Below are positions 26,624 through 35,867 of a stretch of 64,000 nt of DNA, piece by piece (position 1 is the stretch's first letter; every line of letters starts with the position of its first letter). A model generated the notes under the pieces. That model ran no database searches. It was not told where the DNA came from and saw only the letters and a list, made by a program, of their open reading frames with translations. Position numbers and translations under genes: made by a program. The stretch is from Burkholderia sp. SRS-W-2-2016. GTDB taxonomy: Bacteria; Pseudomonadota; Gammaproteobacteria; Burkholderiales; Burkholderiaceae. The stretch is from positions 62,001 through 126,000 of the forward strand of contig NZ_MSDV01000046.1 in NCBI RefSeq assembly GCF_001931485.1, written 5' to 3'.

Positions 26624-27118
26624 TTACTTGCCGCTCCAGATAAACGCGGATTTGACGTTGCCGTGCGCCGGCACCGTCACCGTGTGGGTCTGCTCGCGGT
26701 CGTTGTACTTCGCGTGCACGGTGTAGCGGCCCGGGTGCAACCGGACCAGCATGAACGGTCCGCGCGACGTGGTGTTCAGCACCTCGCCGTTATGCGCATC
26801 GACGATACGCACCTGCACGTCGGCGAGAAAATTGGAGGTCGGGCCGGTGAAACGCAGCGTCAGCGGCCACTCGCTTTGCGCCGCGCGCAGCGCGCGCGAT
26901 TCGTCCTGGCCGACGCCGCCGGACACATACGACACGTCGCCCTGCTGCTGCACTTGCGGCAGGCCGCCGCCGTTGGTATTGCCCGCGCTGGTGTTGTCGG
27001 TGGCGGAGCCGCCGCTCACGCCCGCCTGCTGCGCGTATGCACCGCCCGCCAATCCGAGCGTGAGCGCCGCGCACAGCGCGGCGGCTACGATCCTTTGCTG
27101 ATTGCGTTGGGTTTTCAT
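26624..27118 (-). CDS. Exported protein with a carboxypeptidase-regulatory-like beta domain
   Basis: This 164-residue protein has a signal peptide probably cut after A-Y-A at residue 29, then a Gly/Asn/Gln-rich low-complexity linker to about residue 60. The C-terminal region is a beta-rich domain (D-V-Q-V-R-I-V-D-A-H-N-G-E-V-L, then G-R-Y-T-V-H-A-K-Y-N-D-R-E-Q-T-H-T-V-T-V). That pattern resembles carboxypeptidase regulatory-like or PEGA-type folds found on periplasmic proteins. Function is unknown. A good ribosome-binding site (AAGGAGAG) precedes the ATG at 27116-27118. It lies downstream of the HtrA gene but beyond that gene's terminator, so it has its own promoter. Confidence 0.75.
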   Translation of the reverse strand: MKTQRNQQRIVAAALCAALTLGLAGGAYAQQAGVSGGSATDNTSAGNTNGGGLPQVQQQGDVSYVSGGVGQDESRALRAAQSEWPLTLRFTGPTSNFLADVQVRIVDAHNGEVLNTTSRGPFMLVRLHPGRYTVHAKYNDREQTHTVTVPAHGNVKSAFIWSGK

Positions 27119-27300
27119 CGGTTCGCTCTCCTTGTTAAAGTCCTCGCCCCGTCGTTCGACGGACCCAAATCGGAAACCACGCAACCTGCGTGCCAGGCGT
27201 GCGCTCGCGGCGACACACACGCGCGCCGGCCGCGGCTCGAGGGCGCGCGGCGTATCTACAGCTTAGGCGCTTTGTATGACGCCCCTCCGGTCGACCGACG

Positions 27301-27340
27301 AAAAAAAAGCCGGTCCTTGCAGTTAATGCAAAGGACCGGC
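27301..27340 (-). terminator. Terminator after the HtrA/MucD gene
   Basis: On the minus strand GCCGGTCC(T)TTGCA pairs with TGCAAGGACCGGC and is followed by eight T residues. It ends the transcript of the protease gene at 27399-28934. Confidence 0.9.
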
Positions 27341-27398
27341 AATCACTACTTACAGCTCTCGTGTGGTTGGGCGATCCAGCAAATCGCCCGGGACTGGA

Positions 27399-28934
27399 TC
27401 AGCCGAGATCAACGGGCACGAAAATCTGTGCGTTGTCTCGCTGGATCAGGAGCGCGATGCTATTGCCCGCGCCCGAAATCATCTGCTTCAGTTGATCGAC
27501 GTTGGTGATCGAACGGCCGTTGACCGCGAGGATCACGTCGCCGGGACGGATGCCGGCGGTGGCCGCCGCGCCGCCCGCCTGCTGCACCAGCAGCCCGTGC
27601 GACACCGACGCGCTGCTCTTCTCGTCCGGCGTCAGCGCGCGCACCGCGACACCGAGGCGGCCTTGCAGCTGGGTCTGCTGATCGGCCTTGTCCGCCGACG
27701 CGACCTTCGCGTCCGAGAACGAACCGATGGTCACCTTGATGTCCTTGTTGGCCTTGTCGCGCCACACCTTCAAGGTCGCCGAGCTGCCCGGCGCGATGCC
27801 CGCGATCTTGGCCGGCAGATCCGTCGAATCGCTGACTTCATCGCCGTTCACCGCGACGATCACGTCACCCGGCTGCAGGCCGGCCTTGGCCGCCGGACCG
27901 CCGGCATCGACCGAGCTGACCAGCGCGCCTTGCGGCTTCTGCAAGCCGAACGAATTGGCGAGCGTCTGGTTCAGGCCCTGCACCGCGACGCCGAGACGGC
28001 CGCGGCTCACGTGACCGGTCTTGACCAGATCGTCCTTGACCTTGATCGCTTCATTGATCGGGATCGCGAACGACAGACCCTGGAAGCCGCCGGTCTGCGA
28101 ATAGATCATCGAGTTGATGCCGATCACTTCGCCCTGCAGGTTGAACAGCGGACCGCCCGAGTTGCCCGGGTTCACCGGCACGTCGGTCTGGATGAACGGC
28201 GTGTAGTTCTCGTGCGGCAGCGAGCGCGACTTCGCGCTGATGATGCCGGAGGTCACGGTGTTGTCGAAGCCGTACGGCGAGCCGATCGCGACGACCCACT
28301 GACCGACCTTGCTCTGGCGCGGATCGCCGATCTTCACGCTGGGCAGATTGCTCGCGTCGATCTTCAGCACCGCGACGTCGGACTGCTTGTCGGCGCCGAC
28401 CACCTTCGCCTTGAACTCGCGCTTGTCGGTCAGCTTGACGGTGACGACGTTGGCGCCGTCGACCACGTGCGCGTTGGTCAGGATGTAGCCGTCGTTGCTG
28501 ATGATGAAGCCGGAACCGAGGCTCGCGCTCGGCTGATCGGGCGCGTCGCCGCCGCCGTCACCGCCGCCACCGCCCTGCATGCCGGGCACGCCGCCGAAGA
28601 AGCGCTTGTAGAACTGGAAGAACGGATCGTTCGGGTCGATCGGCAGCTGGTTGCCGTTCAGGTTGCCGCGGTTGTTGCCGCGCAGCGCGGTCTCCTTGAC
28701 CACGTGCTTCGCGCTGATATTGACGACGGCCGGGCCGTAGGTTTCGACGAGGCCCGAGAAATCGGGGATACCGGTTTTGGCGGCGGCTTCGGCGGGCATC
28801 AGCGCGGCCGCTTCCGCGGGCGAGATGACCTGAGGGGCCGGCACATTGCGATGGCCCGCCACATAACCGGCGGACAGTGCGCCGGCGATAGCTACCGCAA
28901 CGGCGCCGCGGGACAAGGTTTTCGCGTTCATCAT
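27399..28934 (-). CDS. mucD: Periplasmic serine protease, HtrA/DegP/MucD family
   Basis: This 511-residue HtrA protease has an N-terminal hydrophobic export segment, a trypsin-like domain with triad His156 (T-N-A-H-V-V), Asp186 (S-D-V-A-V-L) and Ser259 (G-N-S-G-G-P-L), and two PDZ domains at about residues 290-380 and 410-505. A Gly-rich loop (about 117-130) lies in the LA-loop region. It degrades or refolds misfolded envelope proteins. The start may be either of two adjacent Met codons; AGGAG lies just upstream. It lies downstream of a two-component system on the same strand, which may adjust it to envelope stress. Confidence 0.93.
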   Translation of the reverse strand: MMNAKTLSRGAVAVAIAGALSAGYVAGHRNVPAPQVISPAEAAALMPAEAAAKTGIPDFSGLVETYGPAVVNISAKHVVKETALRGNNRGNLNGNQLPIDPNDPFFQFYKRFFGGVPGMQGGGGGDGGGDAPDQPSASLGSGFIISNDGYILTNAHVVDGANVVTVKLTDKREFKAKVVGADKQSDVAVLKIDASNLPSVKIGDPRQSKVGQWVVAIGSPYGFDNTVTSGIISAKSRSLPHENYTPFIQTDVPVNPGNSGGPLFNLQGEVIGINSMIYSQTGGFQGLSFAIPINEAIKVKDDLVKTGHVSRGRLGVAVQGLNQTLANSFGLQKPQGALVSSVDAGGPAAKAGLQPGDVIVAVNGDEVSDSTDLPAKIAGIAPGSSATLKVWRDKANKDIKVTIGSFSDAKVASADKADQQTQLQGRLGVAVRALTPDEKSSASVSHGLLVQQAGGAAATAGIRPGDVILAVNGRSITNVDQLKQMISGAGNSIALLIQRDNAQIFVPVDLG

Positions 28935-29111
28935 GAGCTCCTGACTGGAGAGAGTGACTTTGAATGTCGAGGAGCGTAAGGGGCGTCACTTAAAAGAGTC
29001 TTAAGCAGAGCCTGAGCGCGGGAACCTTTATGGGATGGGCCTCCGGGGCCGATGTGCGGCGCGTTGCGAACGGTATTTTGTTCGGTTCGGAAGACCGCAC
29101 GCCGTGCGTTT

Positions 29112-30410
29112 TCAGAACCGCACGGTGACCTGCAAGCCGCCCGCGGGCGACGTATCGAGCGACACGTCCGCGTGGTGTTGGGTGGCGATGCGGCGCACGA
29201 TCGCCAGACCGAGGCCGCTGCCGGCGACGTCGGTACGCGCGCGGTCCGCGCCGGCGCCCGCGCGATAGAACCGGTCGAACACTCGCTCGCGATCGGCCGG
29301 GTCGATGCCCGGACCGCTGTCGGCGATCCGCACCACCGGACGGCCGTTCTCGACCTGCAGGCTGACGTCGACGCGACCGCCGTGCGGCGTGTATTTGGTC
29401 GCGTTGTCGACGAGGTTGTTGAACATCACGCGCAGCGCTTCCGCGTCGCCGTTCACGCTGGCGGCCTCGCTCGCCTCGATGCCGAGATCGACGCCGCGGC
29501 TCAGCGCGAGCGGCGCGTAGGTCGCCACGCATTCCTGCAACAGCGCGCCCAGATCGAGCGGTCCGCTGACCGCGCGCTCGTCCGGTTCGGCGCGCGCGAG
29601 CGCGAGCAACTGCTCGGCAAGGCGCGTCGCGCGGGTGACGCCCGCCTGCAGATCGGCGAGCGCTTCGCTGCGCGTGCTGTCGTCTTTCGCACGCGCGACG
29701 AGTTGCGCCTGAATCTGCACCGCAGCGAGCGGCGTGCGCAATTCGTGCGCGGCATCGGCGACGAACGCCTTCTGGATATCGAGCGCGTTGGCGAGCCGCG
29801 CGAGCAGGCCGTTCAATGCGCGCACCAGCGGCTGCACTTCGAGCGGCAGACGCTGGTCGGGTAGTGGATCGAGCGCCTCCGGATGACGCGTGTCGAGCGC
29901 ACTCGTCACGCGCCGCAACGGCCGCAGCCCGCGCCCGATGATCACCCACACCGCCAGCCCGAGCAGCGGCAGCAGCACGATCAGCGGCCACAGCGTGCGC
30001 AGCGCAACGTTCGCCGCGAGCCGGTTGCGCACCGACAGCGGCTGCGCGAGCTGCACCACGTTATCGCCGACGATCGCCCCATACACGCGCCATTCGCCGC
30101 GCTCGGTGCGCTCGGTCGAAAAGCCGAGCTCGGCGCGCGGCGCGAGCGGCGCGCGCGGCCGCGAGTAGTACATCAGCATGCCGTTGCGGTTCCAGATCTG
30201 CAGCACGATGCCTTCGTCGCCGGTATCGCGGCCGAGCACCTGCGAGAACGGCTCCGCCGGCAGCGCCGCGGCGATCTGCTCGAGCTGGTAATCGAACAGC
30301 TCGTTCGCTTCGGCCAGCGCCTGCCGGTAGATCAGCCAGCCCGCGATGCCGACGCCGAGCAGCACCAGCGCAAGCAGCCACACCAGCAGCTGATGGCGAA
30401 TCGAGCGCAT
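29112..30410 (-). CDS. Sensor histidine kinase (QseC/TctE-like)
   Basis: This 432-residue inner-membrane kinase has two transmembrane helices (about residues 8-28 and 140-160) enclosing a periplasmic sensor of about 110 residues, then a HAMP linker. The H-box A-D-A-A-H-E-L-R-T-P-L has phospho-acceptor His222, followed by N-box N-N-L-V-D-N-A-T-K-Y-T, G1 D-S-G-P-G-I-D and G2 G-S-G-L-G-L-A-I-V. It pairs with the OmpR-type regulator encoded 4 bp upstream. The inducing signal is not evident from the sequence. Confidence 0.92.
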   Translation of the reverse strand: MRSIRHQLLVWLLALVLLGVGIAGWLIYRQALAEANELFDYQLEQIAAALPAEPFSQVLGRDTGDEGIVLQIWNRNGMLMYYSRPRAPLAPRAELGFSTERTERGEWRVYGAIVGDNVVQLAQPLSVRNRLAANVALRTLWPLIVLLPLLGLAVWVIIGRGLRPLRRVTSALDTRHPEALDPLPDQRLPLEVQPLVRALNGLLARLANALDIQKAFVADAAHELRTPLAAVQIQAQLVARAKDDSTRSEALADLQAGVTRATRLAEQLLALARAEPDERAVSGPLDLGALLQECVATYAPLALSRGVDLGIEASEAASVNGDAEALRVMFNNLVDNATKYTPHGGRVDVSLQVENGRPVVRIADSGPGIDPADRERVFDRFYRAGAGADRARTDVAGSGLGLAIVRRIATQHHADVSLDTSPAGGLQVTVRF

Positions 30411-30414
30411 CGGC

Positions 30415-31077
30415 TCAGGCGTCCTTCGCGATCATGTAGCCGAGCCCGCGCACGTTGCGGATCAGTTCGGCGCCGAGCTTCTTGCGCAGCGCGTGGATAT
30501 AGACCTCGACGGTGTTGCTGCCGATTTCCTCGCCCCAGCCGTACATCTTTTCCTCCAGCTGGCTCTTCGACAGCACCGCGCCGGGGCGCGCGAGCAGCGC
30601 TTCGAGCAGCGCGAATTCGCGCGCGGACAACGCGACCGGCGCGCCGTCGAGCGTGACCTGGTGCGAAGCGGGGTCGAGCGTCAGGTTGCCGTGGCGGATC
30701 GTCGAATCGCTGCGGCCCGAATGGCGGCGGATCAGCGCGCGCATCCGCGCACCGAGTTCGTCGAGATCGAAGGGTTTGACGAGGTAATCGTCGGCGCCGG
30801 CGTCGAGGCCCTTCACACGATCGGCGACCGCGTCGCGCGCGGTGACGATCAGCACCGGCAACGCGTGGCCGCGCGCGCGCAGCGTGCGCAGCACCTCGAG
30901 GCCGTCGCGTTTGGGCAGGCCGAGGTCGAGCAGCGCGAGGTCGTACGGCTGGCCGGCCGCCGCGCGCAGCGCCGCTTCGCCGTCCTCGACCCAGTCGACC
31001 GCAAAGCCCTCGCCGCGCAGCGCCTTGCGCACGCCCTCGGCAATCATCCGGTCATCTTCGACTAGCAGGATGCGCAT
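30415..31077 (-). CDS. OmpR-family response regulator
   Basis: This 220-residue regulator has a receiver domain with the acidic pair at residues 8-9, phospho-acceptor Asp51 (A-L-L-D-L-G-L-P) and the conserved lysine in Y-L-V-K-P-F. A winged-helix DNA-binding domain follows (L-S-A-R-E-F-A-L-L-E-A-L-L through N-T-V-E-V-Y-I-H-A-L-R-K-K-L). It is cotranscribed with the sensor kinase. The gene context upstream of an HtrA protease suggests envelope homeostasis, which is inference. Confidence 0.93.
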   Translation of the reverse strand: MRILLVEDDRMIAEGVRKALRGEGFAVDWVEDGEAALRAAAGQPYDLALLDLGLPKRDGLEVLRTLRARGHALPVLIVTARDAVADRVKGLDAGADDYLVKPFDLDELGARMRALIRRHSGRSDSTIRHGNLTLDPASHQVTLDGAPVALSAREFALLEALLARPGAVLSKSQLEEKMYGWGEEIGSNTVEVYIHALRKKLGAELIRNVRGLGYMIAKDA

Positions 31078-31508
31078 GGTTGTCCGTTCCGAAACGTTTG
31101 ATGATGCCGCATTCTAGCGCCCGCCTCCGGGCTGCGCGGCGCCGGGCGCTTTTTTCGACGCAGCCGCGCGGCATGTCACTACAATGGTCGCTTTGCGTCG
31201 CGCGGCGGCTGGCGCGGTGGCTGGTGCGGTGGCTGGCTGACGGCTGCCGGGTGGCTGGCTGCCGACCCGCCGGCGGGTGACTCGCGCAGCGTGCATGCGC
31301 CGGATCGCTTGCGTTGCCTGGCGGCCGACACGCCGGATTCACCAGCCAGCTCGTGCATCGCGCTGGCGGTCCGGCGCTCTGGCGGCCGGCACGCTTGCCG
31401 CGCACCTGTCCGACCCGCACCGAAACCAAACTTCGCTGTGAAATCTTGCCCGCTTTTGCCCGCTTCCTGGTCCGCTTCCTGGTCCGCTTCCCTGCTTCTT
31501 CTCCGTTC
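31078..31508. other. Divergent intergenic region with imperfect repeats
   Basis: This 431-bp gap lies between the response regulator and dacB. It contains imperfect repeats of GGTGGCTGG at about 31203-31262. Short direct repeats lie close to dacB: TTGCCCGCT twice near 31446-31464, and CGCTTCCTGGTC at 31461-31472 and 31473-31484. Frames across it give only arginine- or alanine-rich peptides, so I call no gene. Promoters for both flanking genes must lie here but I could not fix them. Confidence 0.5.
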
Positions 31509-33128
31509 ATGACGCTCGCCTTCCTGTCTTCCGTCGCCCGCCGTCTCCCTGTTCACGCAGCGCCGCTGCCCCGCCGGCTCGCGCCGCGCGTCGCGGTCGG
31601 CCTGCTGGCCGCCGCGCTCGGCGCGACCGCGCTGCTGCCGCAAGTGGCGCAGGCCCGCGCGAAGGCCGCGCATCCGAGCGTCAACGTCACGACAGTGCTG
31701 CCGCAGCCGGTGATGGCCGGGCTGCAACGCGCGCATGTGCCGCTGTCGTCGATCAGCGTGGTGGTCGAGAAAGTCGGCGACCGCACGCCGATCCTCGCGC
31801 TGAACGCCGGCAAGCCGATGATGCCCGCCTCGACGATGAAGCTCGTCACCACCTATTCGGGCCTGTCGATCCTCGGTCCCGACTATCGCTGGCGCACCAG
31901 CGCGTACGCGGACGGCACGCTCGACGCGAGCGGCGTGCTGCACGGCAATCTGTACATTCAGGGCACCGGCGACCCGAAGCTGGTGCCGGAAGAGCTGATC
32001 GACCTCGTGCAGAAAATCCGCAAGGCGGGCATCAACGGGATCGACGGCGCGCTGGTGCTCGACAAGCGCTACTTCGACCCGTCGACACGCGACCTGCCCG
32101 CGTTCGACGACGACGTCACCGCGCCGTACAACGTCGGCCCCGATCCGCTGCTGTACGCGTTCAAGGCGCTGTCGTTCACGCTGACCCCGTCGCCCGACGG
32201 CACGGTCGCGATCGACGTGCTGCCCGCGCTCGCGCAACTGCGCATCGACAACCAGTTGCGCGCGACCAACGGCCCGTGCCGCGGCGAGCTGCCGACCCCG
32301 AGCGTGACGCCGCAGCCGGACGGCACGCTGGTCGCGTCGTTCGTCGGCGACTTGCCGGCGCGCTGCGACGCGCGCACGGTCAACGTCGCGGTGCTCGATC
32401 ATTCGACGTTCTTCGCCGGCGGCTTCCTCGCGCTGTGGCAGCAGACCGGCGCGACCTTCCACGGCGCCACCCGCGAAGGCGCGGTGCCGCGCGGCGCGAA
32501 GCTGGTCGCGACGCACGAAAGCCCGGTGCTGTCCGACGTGGTGCGCGACATCAACAAGTTCAGCAACAACACGATGGCGCGCAACCTGTTCCTGACGATC
32601 GGCGCGGTGGAGGACAAGTCCCCGGCAACGACCGCGAACGCCGCGCGTGCGGTCGAGGATTTCCTGCGCCGCGACAGCCTGAACATGGAGTACCTGACGC
32701 TCTCGAACGGCTCGGGCCTGTCGCGCGACGAGCACATCACCGCGCTCGCGCTCGCCGATCTGTTGCAGCGCGCGAACGCGAGTCCGGTCGCGCAGGCGTT
32801 CGTCGAGTCGCTGCCGATCGCCGGCGTCGACGGCACGATGCGCAACCGTCTGACCAACCTCGGCGCGGGCGGCAACGCGCACATCAAGACCGGCACGTTG
32901 CGCGACGTGCGCGCAATCGCCGGCTACGTCGCATCGGCCGACGGCAATAGTTACGTGGTCGTCAGCCTGATCAACGATCCGCATTCGGAAGCGGCGCGCG
33001 CCGCCCACGATGCGCTGCTCGAATGGGTCTACGAAGGTCCGTCGCAGGGCTTCACGAAAGTCTCCGCGCCGATCGAAGAGCCGCGCGCGAAGCCCAGGAA
33101 AAACCCGCGCAAACACGCCGGCCACTGA
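31509..33128 (+). CDS. dacB: D-alanyl-D-alanine carboxypeptidase/endopeptidase (PBP4, DacB family)
   Basis: This 539-residue S13 peptidase has the three penicillin-binding motifs. SxxK is S-T-M-K at residues 108-111, SxN is S-N-N in K-F-S-N-N-T-M-A-R-N-L-F, and KTG is in H-I-K-T-G-T-L-R-D. An N-terminal hydrophobic segment ending near A-Q-A (about residue 49) should export it. It trims or cross-link-cleaves peptidoglycan peptides in the periplasm. The ATG at 31509 gives a normal signal peptide but has no clear ribosome-binding site, so the start is uncertain within a few codons. Confidence 0.92.
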   Translation: MTLAFLSSVARRLPVHAAPLPRRLAPRVAVGLLAAALGATALLPQVAQARAKAAHPSVNVTTVLPQPVMAGLQRAHVPLSSISVVVEKVGDRTPILALNAGKPMMPASTMKLVTTYSGLSILGPDYRWRTSAYADGTLDASGVLHGNLYIQGTGDPKLVPEELIDLVQKIRKAGINGIDGALVLDKRYFDPSTRDLPAFDDDVTAPYNVGPDPLLYAFKALSFTLTPSPDGTVAIDVLPALAQLRIDNQLRATNGPCRGELPTPSVTPQPDGTLVASFVGDLPARCDARTVNVAVLDHSTFFAGGFLALWQQTGATFHGATREGAVPRGAKLVATHESPVLSDVVRDINKFSNNTMARNLFLTIGAVEDKSPATTANAARAVEDFLRRDSLNMEYLTLSNGSGLSRDEHITALALADLLQRANASPVAQAFVESLPIAGVDGTMRNRLTNLGAGGNAHIKTGTLRDVRAIAGYVASADGNSYVVVSLINDPHSEAARAAHDALLEWVYEGPSQGFTKVSAPIEEPRAKPRKNPRKHAGH

Positions 33129-33335
33129 GGATTACTTCTAGCGAAGCCACGCGCGGCAAGCGGCTAAGCGTGTACGCTGTCGGGCAGCATGCGGCGACGC
33201 GAAACCAGCGAAATCATCCGCGCACCGCACAGCCGCACGTGCCGCGACGTCCCCAGGACGCGCGGCCCACACGAACGATAACGACACCACCCGGCGCGTA
33301 CCGCGCGACGGTCAGGGACCAGGAACGGAGACACG

Positions 33336-34322
33336 ATGCAATTCGATGCCGAATTGCTGCTGCTCGCCATGGCGCCCGTCTTTCTCGGCTGCATCGGCTG
33401 GGAGGCGTGGCACCTGCGGCGCACGCGGCCGGCCGAGCGCCTGTACAGCTGGCGCGACACGCTGTGCAACGCCGCGCTCGCGTTGCTGCAGCAGGCCGCC
33501 GACAAGCTCGCGTGGCTCGCGATCATCCCCGTCTACGCGTTCTTCTACACGCACTTTCGCATCCATACGTGGCCGGCCACGTGGGTCTCGTTCGTCATCC
33601 TGTTCATCGCGCAGGACCTGCTCTATTACGTGTTTCATCGCTGTAGTCACCGGGTGCGCTGGTTGTGGGCCGCGCACGTCGTGCATCACTCGTCGGAGCG
33701 GATGAATTTTTCGACCGCGTTCCGCCAGAGCCTGATGTATCCGATCGCCGGCATGTGGCTGTTCTGGATTCCGCTCGCGATCCTCGGCTTCCCGCCCAAG
33801 CAGATCGTCGCGATCGTGCTGATCAATCTCGGCTTCCAGTTCTTCGTGCATACCCAGGTGATCGGCAAGCTCGGCTGGCTCGAATACGTGTTCAATACGC
33901 CGTCGATCCACCGCGTGCATCACGCGCGCAACGACCGCTACATCGATCGCAATTACGCGGGCGTGCTGGTGATCTGGGACCGCCTGTTCGGCAGCTACGT
34001 CGAGGAAGATCCGCGCGATGCGCCGGTCTACGGGATCGTCGAGCCGCTGCACACGTACAACCCGCTGAAGGCGACGTTTCACGAATGGGCGTCGATGGCC
34101 GCCGATTTCGCGAGCGTGCGCGGCTGGCGCAACAAATGGCGCGCGCTGTTCGCGCCGCCCGCGTGGGCCGCCGCTTATCATGCGCAGCGCGCGGCGGCCG
34201 GGTCGGTGGAAAGCGCGGTCGCGCCGTTAGTCGCAGTGCCGGCGCATGCGCCCACGGGCAGCGGACCGCTTCACCGCCCGGGCAACCCGCTCGGCAATGC
34301 AACAGAGAGCAATCAGGTTTGA
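33336..34322 (+). CDS. Sterol desaturase / fatty acid hydroxylase family membrane protein
   Basis: This 328-residue membrane protein has the eight-histidine di-iron pattern of the family: H-R-C-S-H at 101-105, H-V-V-H-H at 114-118 and H-R-V-H-H at 192-196, between hydrophobic helices. Members hydroxylate or desaturate lipids using oxygen. Bacterial relatives act on lipid A, hopanoid or ornithine lipids, but the substrate here is unknown. The last 50 residues are a low-complexity Ala/Pro tail. An AACGGAGA ribosome-binding site precedes the ATG at 33336. It stands alone on the plus strand. Confidence 0.87.
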   Translation: MQFDAELLLLAMAPVFLGCIGWEAWHLRRTRPAERLYSWRDTLCNAALALLQQAADKLAWLAIIPVYAFFYTHFRIHTWPATWVSFVILFIAQDLLYYVFHRCSHRVRWLWAAHVVHHSSERMNFSTAFRQSLMYPIAGMWLFWIPLAILGFPPKQIVAIVLINLGFQFFVHTQVIGKLGWLEYVFNTPSIHRVHHARNDRYIDRNYAGVLVIWDRLFGSYVEEDPRDAPVYGIVEPLHTYNPLKATFHEWASMAADFASVRGWRNKWRALFAPPAWAAAYHAQRAAAGSVESAVAPLVAVPAHAPTGSGPLHRPGNPLGNATESNQV

Positions 34323-34460
34323 ACACACAACATACGGCCGCGTTTCGGACCCCGCGCAGACCGTAGAAGATTCTGTAAGCTGTCGCCACGCCGCGGACGC
34401 GGCAGGCGCTGCCTGCAACACATGGCACAAGGGCCACACATACGAGGAGATGCAGTCAAC

Positions 34461-35681
34461 ATGAATCAAACCGCTTCGAAGAAACATCCGTGGATGCGCG
34501 CCACGCAGATCGCCGTGGCGAGCGCAGCGTTCGCCGCGCTGGCGGCGTGCGGCGGCGGGGGTGACGACAACAATTCGAGCAACAGCAGCACGCCGGCCGG
34601 CGGCGTCAAGCTGCAGATCGTGTCGTTCGGCGACAGCCTGTCGGACGTCGGCACGTATCAGGCGGCGGTGCAGGCGAATGTCGGCACCGGCGGCGGCCGC
34701 TTCACGACCAATCCGGGCGAAGTCTGGACCCAGAAGGTCGCCGAATACTACGGCGACACGCTGACCGCCGCGAATGTGGGCGGCTTCGGCAATGCGCCCA
34801 CCGCAACCGGCGGGCTCGGCTACGCGCAGGGCGGCTCGCGCGTCGATCTGCAGCCGGGCCAGGGCTACGCGCCGAACAACCTGGCCGCGACCACGCTGCC
34901 GATCACGGCTCAGGTGACCCAATACATCGCCGAGCACAGCAGCTTCAATTCGAACCAGCTGGTGCTGATGAACGGCGGCGCGAACGATATCTTCACGCAG
35001 GTGCAGGCAGTGTCGGCTGCGGGGACGGCCGCGGCGGCAGCGGTGCTGCAAGGCGGCGGCAGCGCAACCGACGCGCAGACCGCGGCAGCCACCGCCATGG
35101 CGAGCGCGAGCCAGAGCGCCGGCGTGGCCATCGTGACGGCGGCGAAAACCTTCGCCGCCACGGTGCAGAAAGTGATCGCGTCCGGCGCGACGCACGTGGT
35201 GGTGGCGGACGTACCGGACATCGCCAAAACGCCGCAAGGTCTCGCGGCCGGCGCAACCGGCCAGGCGCTCATCGACGGGCTGGTGAAGGCGTATAACGGC
35301 ACGCTCCAGCAGGCGCTCGCGTCGAACACGCAGGTCATCTACGTGAGCACGTACCAGTGGCTCGATCAGATGCTGGCGAGCTACCAGTCGCTCGGCTTCA
35401 CGGTCTCGAATACGGGCACCGCGTGTAACCTGACGTCGATGACCACGGCTGCGACCGCCTACGCGACGAAGAACCCGAGCGTGCTCGCGTCCGGCCAGAC
35501 CGCGGCATCGTGGGGCAGCGCGTTCGGCTCGTCGCTGTTCTGCTCGCCGCAGACCTATACGGTGGCCGGCGCGGACCAGACCTACATGTTCGCCGACCTC
35601 GTGCACCCGAGCACCCATCTGTACGCGCTGTTCGCGCAGCAGGTCGAGAAGCAGGTCGCCGCTAGCGGGCTTGGGAAGTAA
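34461..35681 (+). CDS. GDSL/SGNH-type lipase or esterase, lipoprotein
   Basis: This 406-residue protein has an N-terminal signal with lipobox L-A-A-C (Cys30), then a Gly/Asp/Asn/Ser linker and an SGNH hydrolase domain. Block I is F-G-D-S-L-S-D with catalytic Ser59, block III is G-G-A-N-D, and block V is D-L-V-H-P-S with the Asp and His. An alanine-rich insert lies at about residues 190-235. It should be an outer-membrane-anchored esterase or lipase. The ATG at 34461 is preceded by GAGGAGA at 34444-34450. It is followed by a terminator. Confidence 0.88.
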   Translation: MNQTASKKHPWMRATQIAVASAAFAALAACGGGGDDNNSSNSSTPAGGVKLQIVSFGDSLSDVGTYQAAVQANVGTGGGRFTTNPGEVWTQKVAEYYGDTLTAANVGGFGNAPTATGGLGYAQGGSRVDLQPGQGYAPNNLAATTLPITAQVTQYIAEHSSFNSNQLVLMNGGANDIFTQVQAVSAAGTAAAAAVLQGGGSATDAQTAAATAMASASQSAGVAIVTAAKTFAATVQKVIASGATHVVVADVPDIAKTPQGLAAGATGQALIDGLVKAYNGTLQQALASNTQVIYVSTYQWLDQMLASYQSLGFTVSNTGTACNLTSMTTAATAYATKNPSVLASGQTAASWGSAFGSSLFCSPQTYTVAGADQTYMFADLVHPSTHLYALFAQQVEKQVAASGLGK

Positions 35682-35754
35682 ATGGGGTTTGGCTGCGGGG
35701 TCGGCGGTATGGTTGATGACCCCGCGGCAGCCTTTGACGCACGCCTGAATGCAA

Positions 35755-35794
35755 AAAGGCCCGGCTCGTTGAACGAGTCGGGCCTTGTCTTTTG
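35755..35794. terminator. Terminator after the GDSL lipoprotein gene
   Basis: AAGGCCCGGCTCG and CGAGTCGGGCCTT pair with one mismatch, preceded by an A run and followed by GTCTTTT. The hairpin lies between convergent genes. Confidence 0.82.
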
Positions 35795-35867
35795 GCGCGT
35801 GCCGACCGCTCGAAGGGCCGGTCACTGTGCGTAGTCTTACGCTCGGTTTTTGCGCCGAGGTCTACGC

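Noticed and set aside
31114..31512. Several arginine- or alanine-rich frames between the response regulator and dacB
   Set aside because: They arise from GC-rich imperfect repeats and overlap on both strands with no family features.
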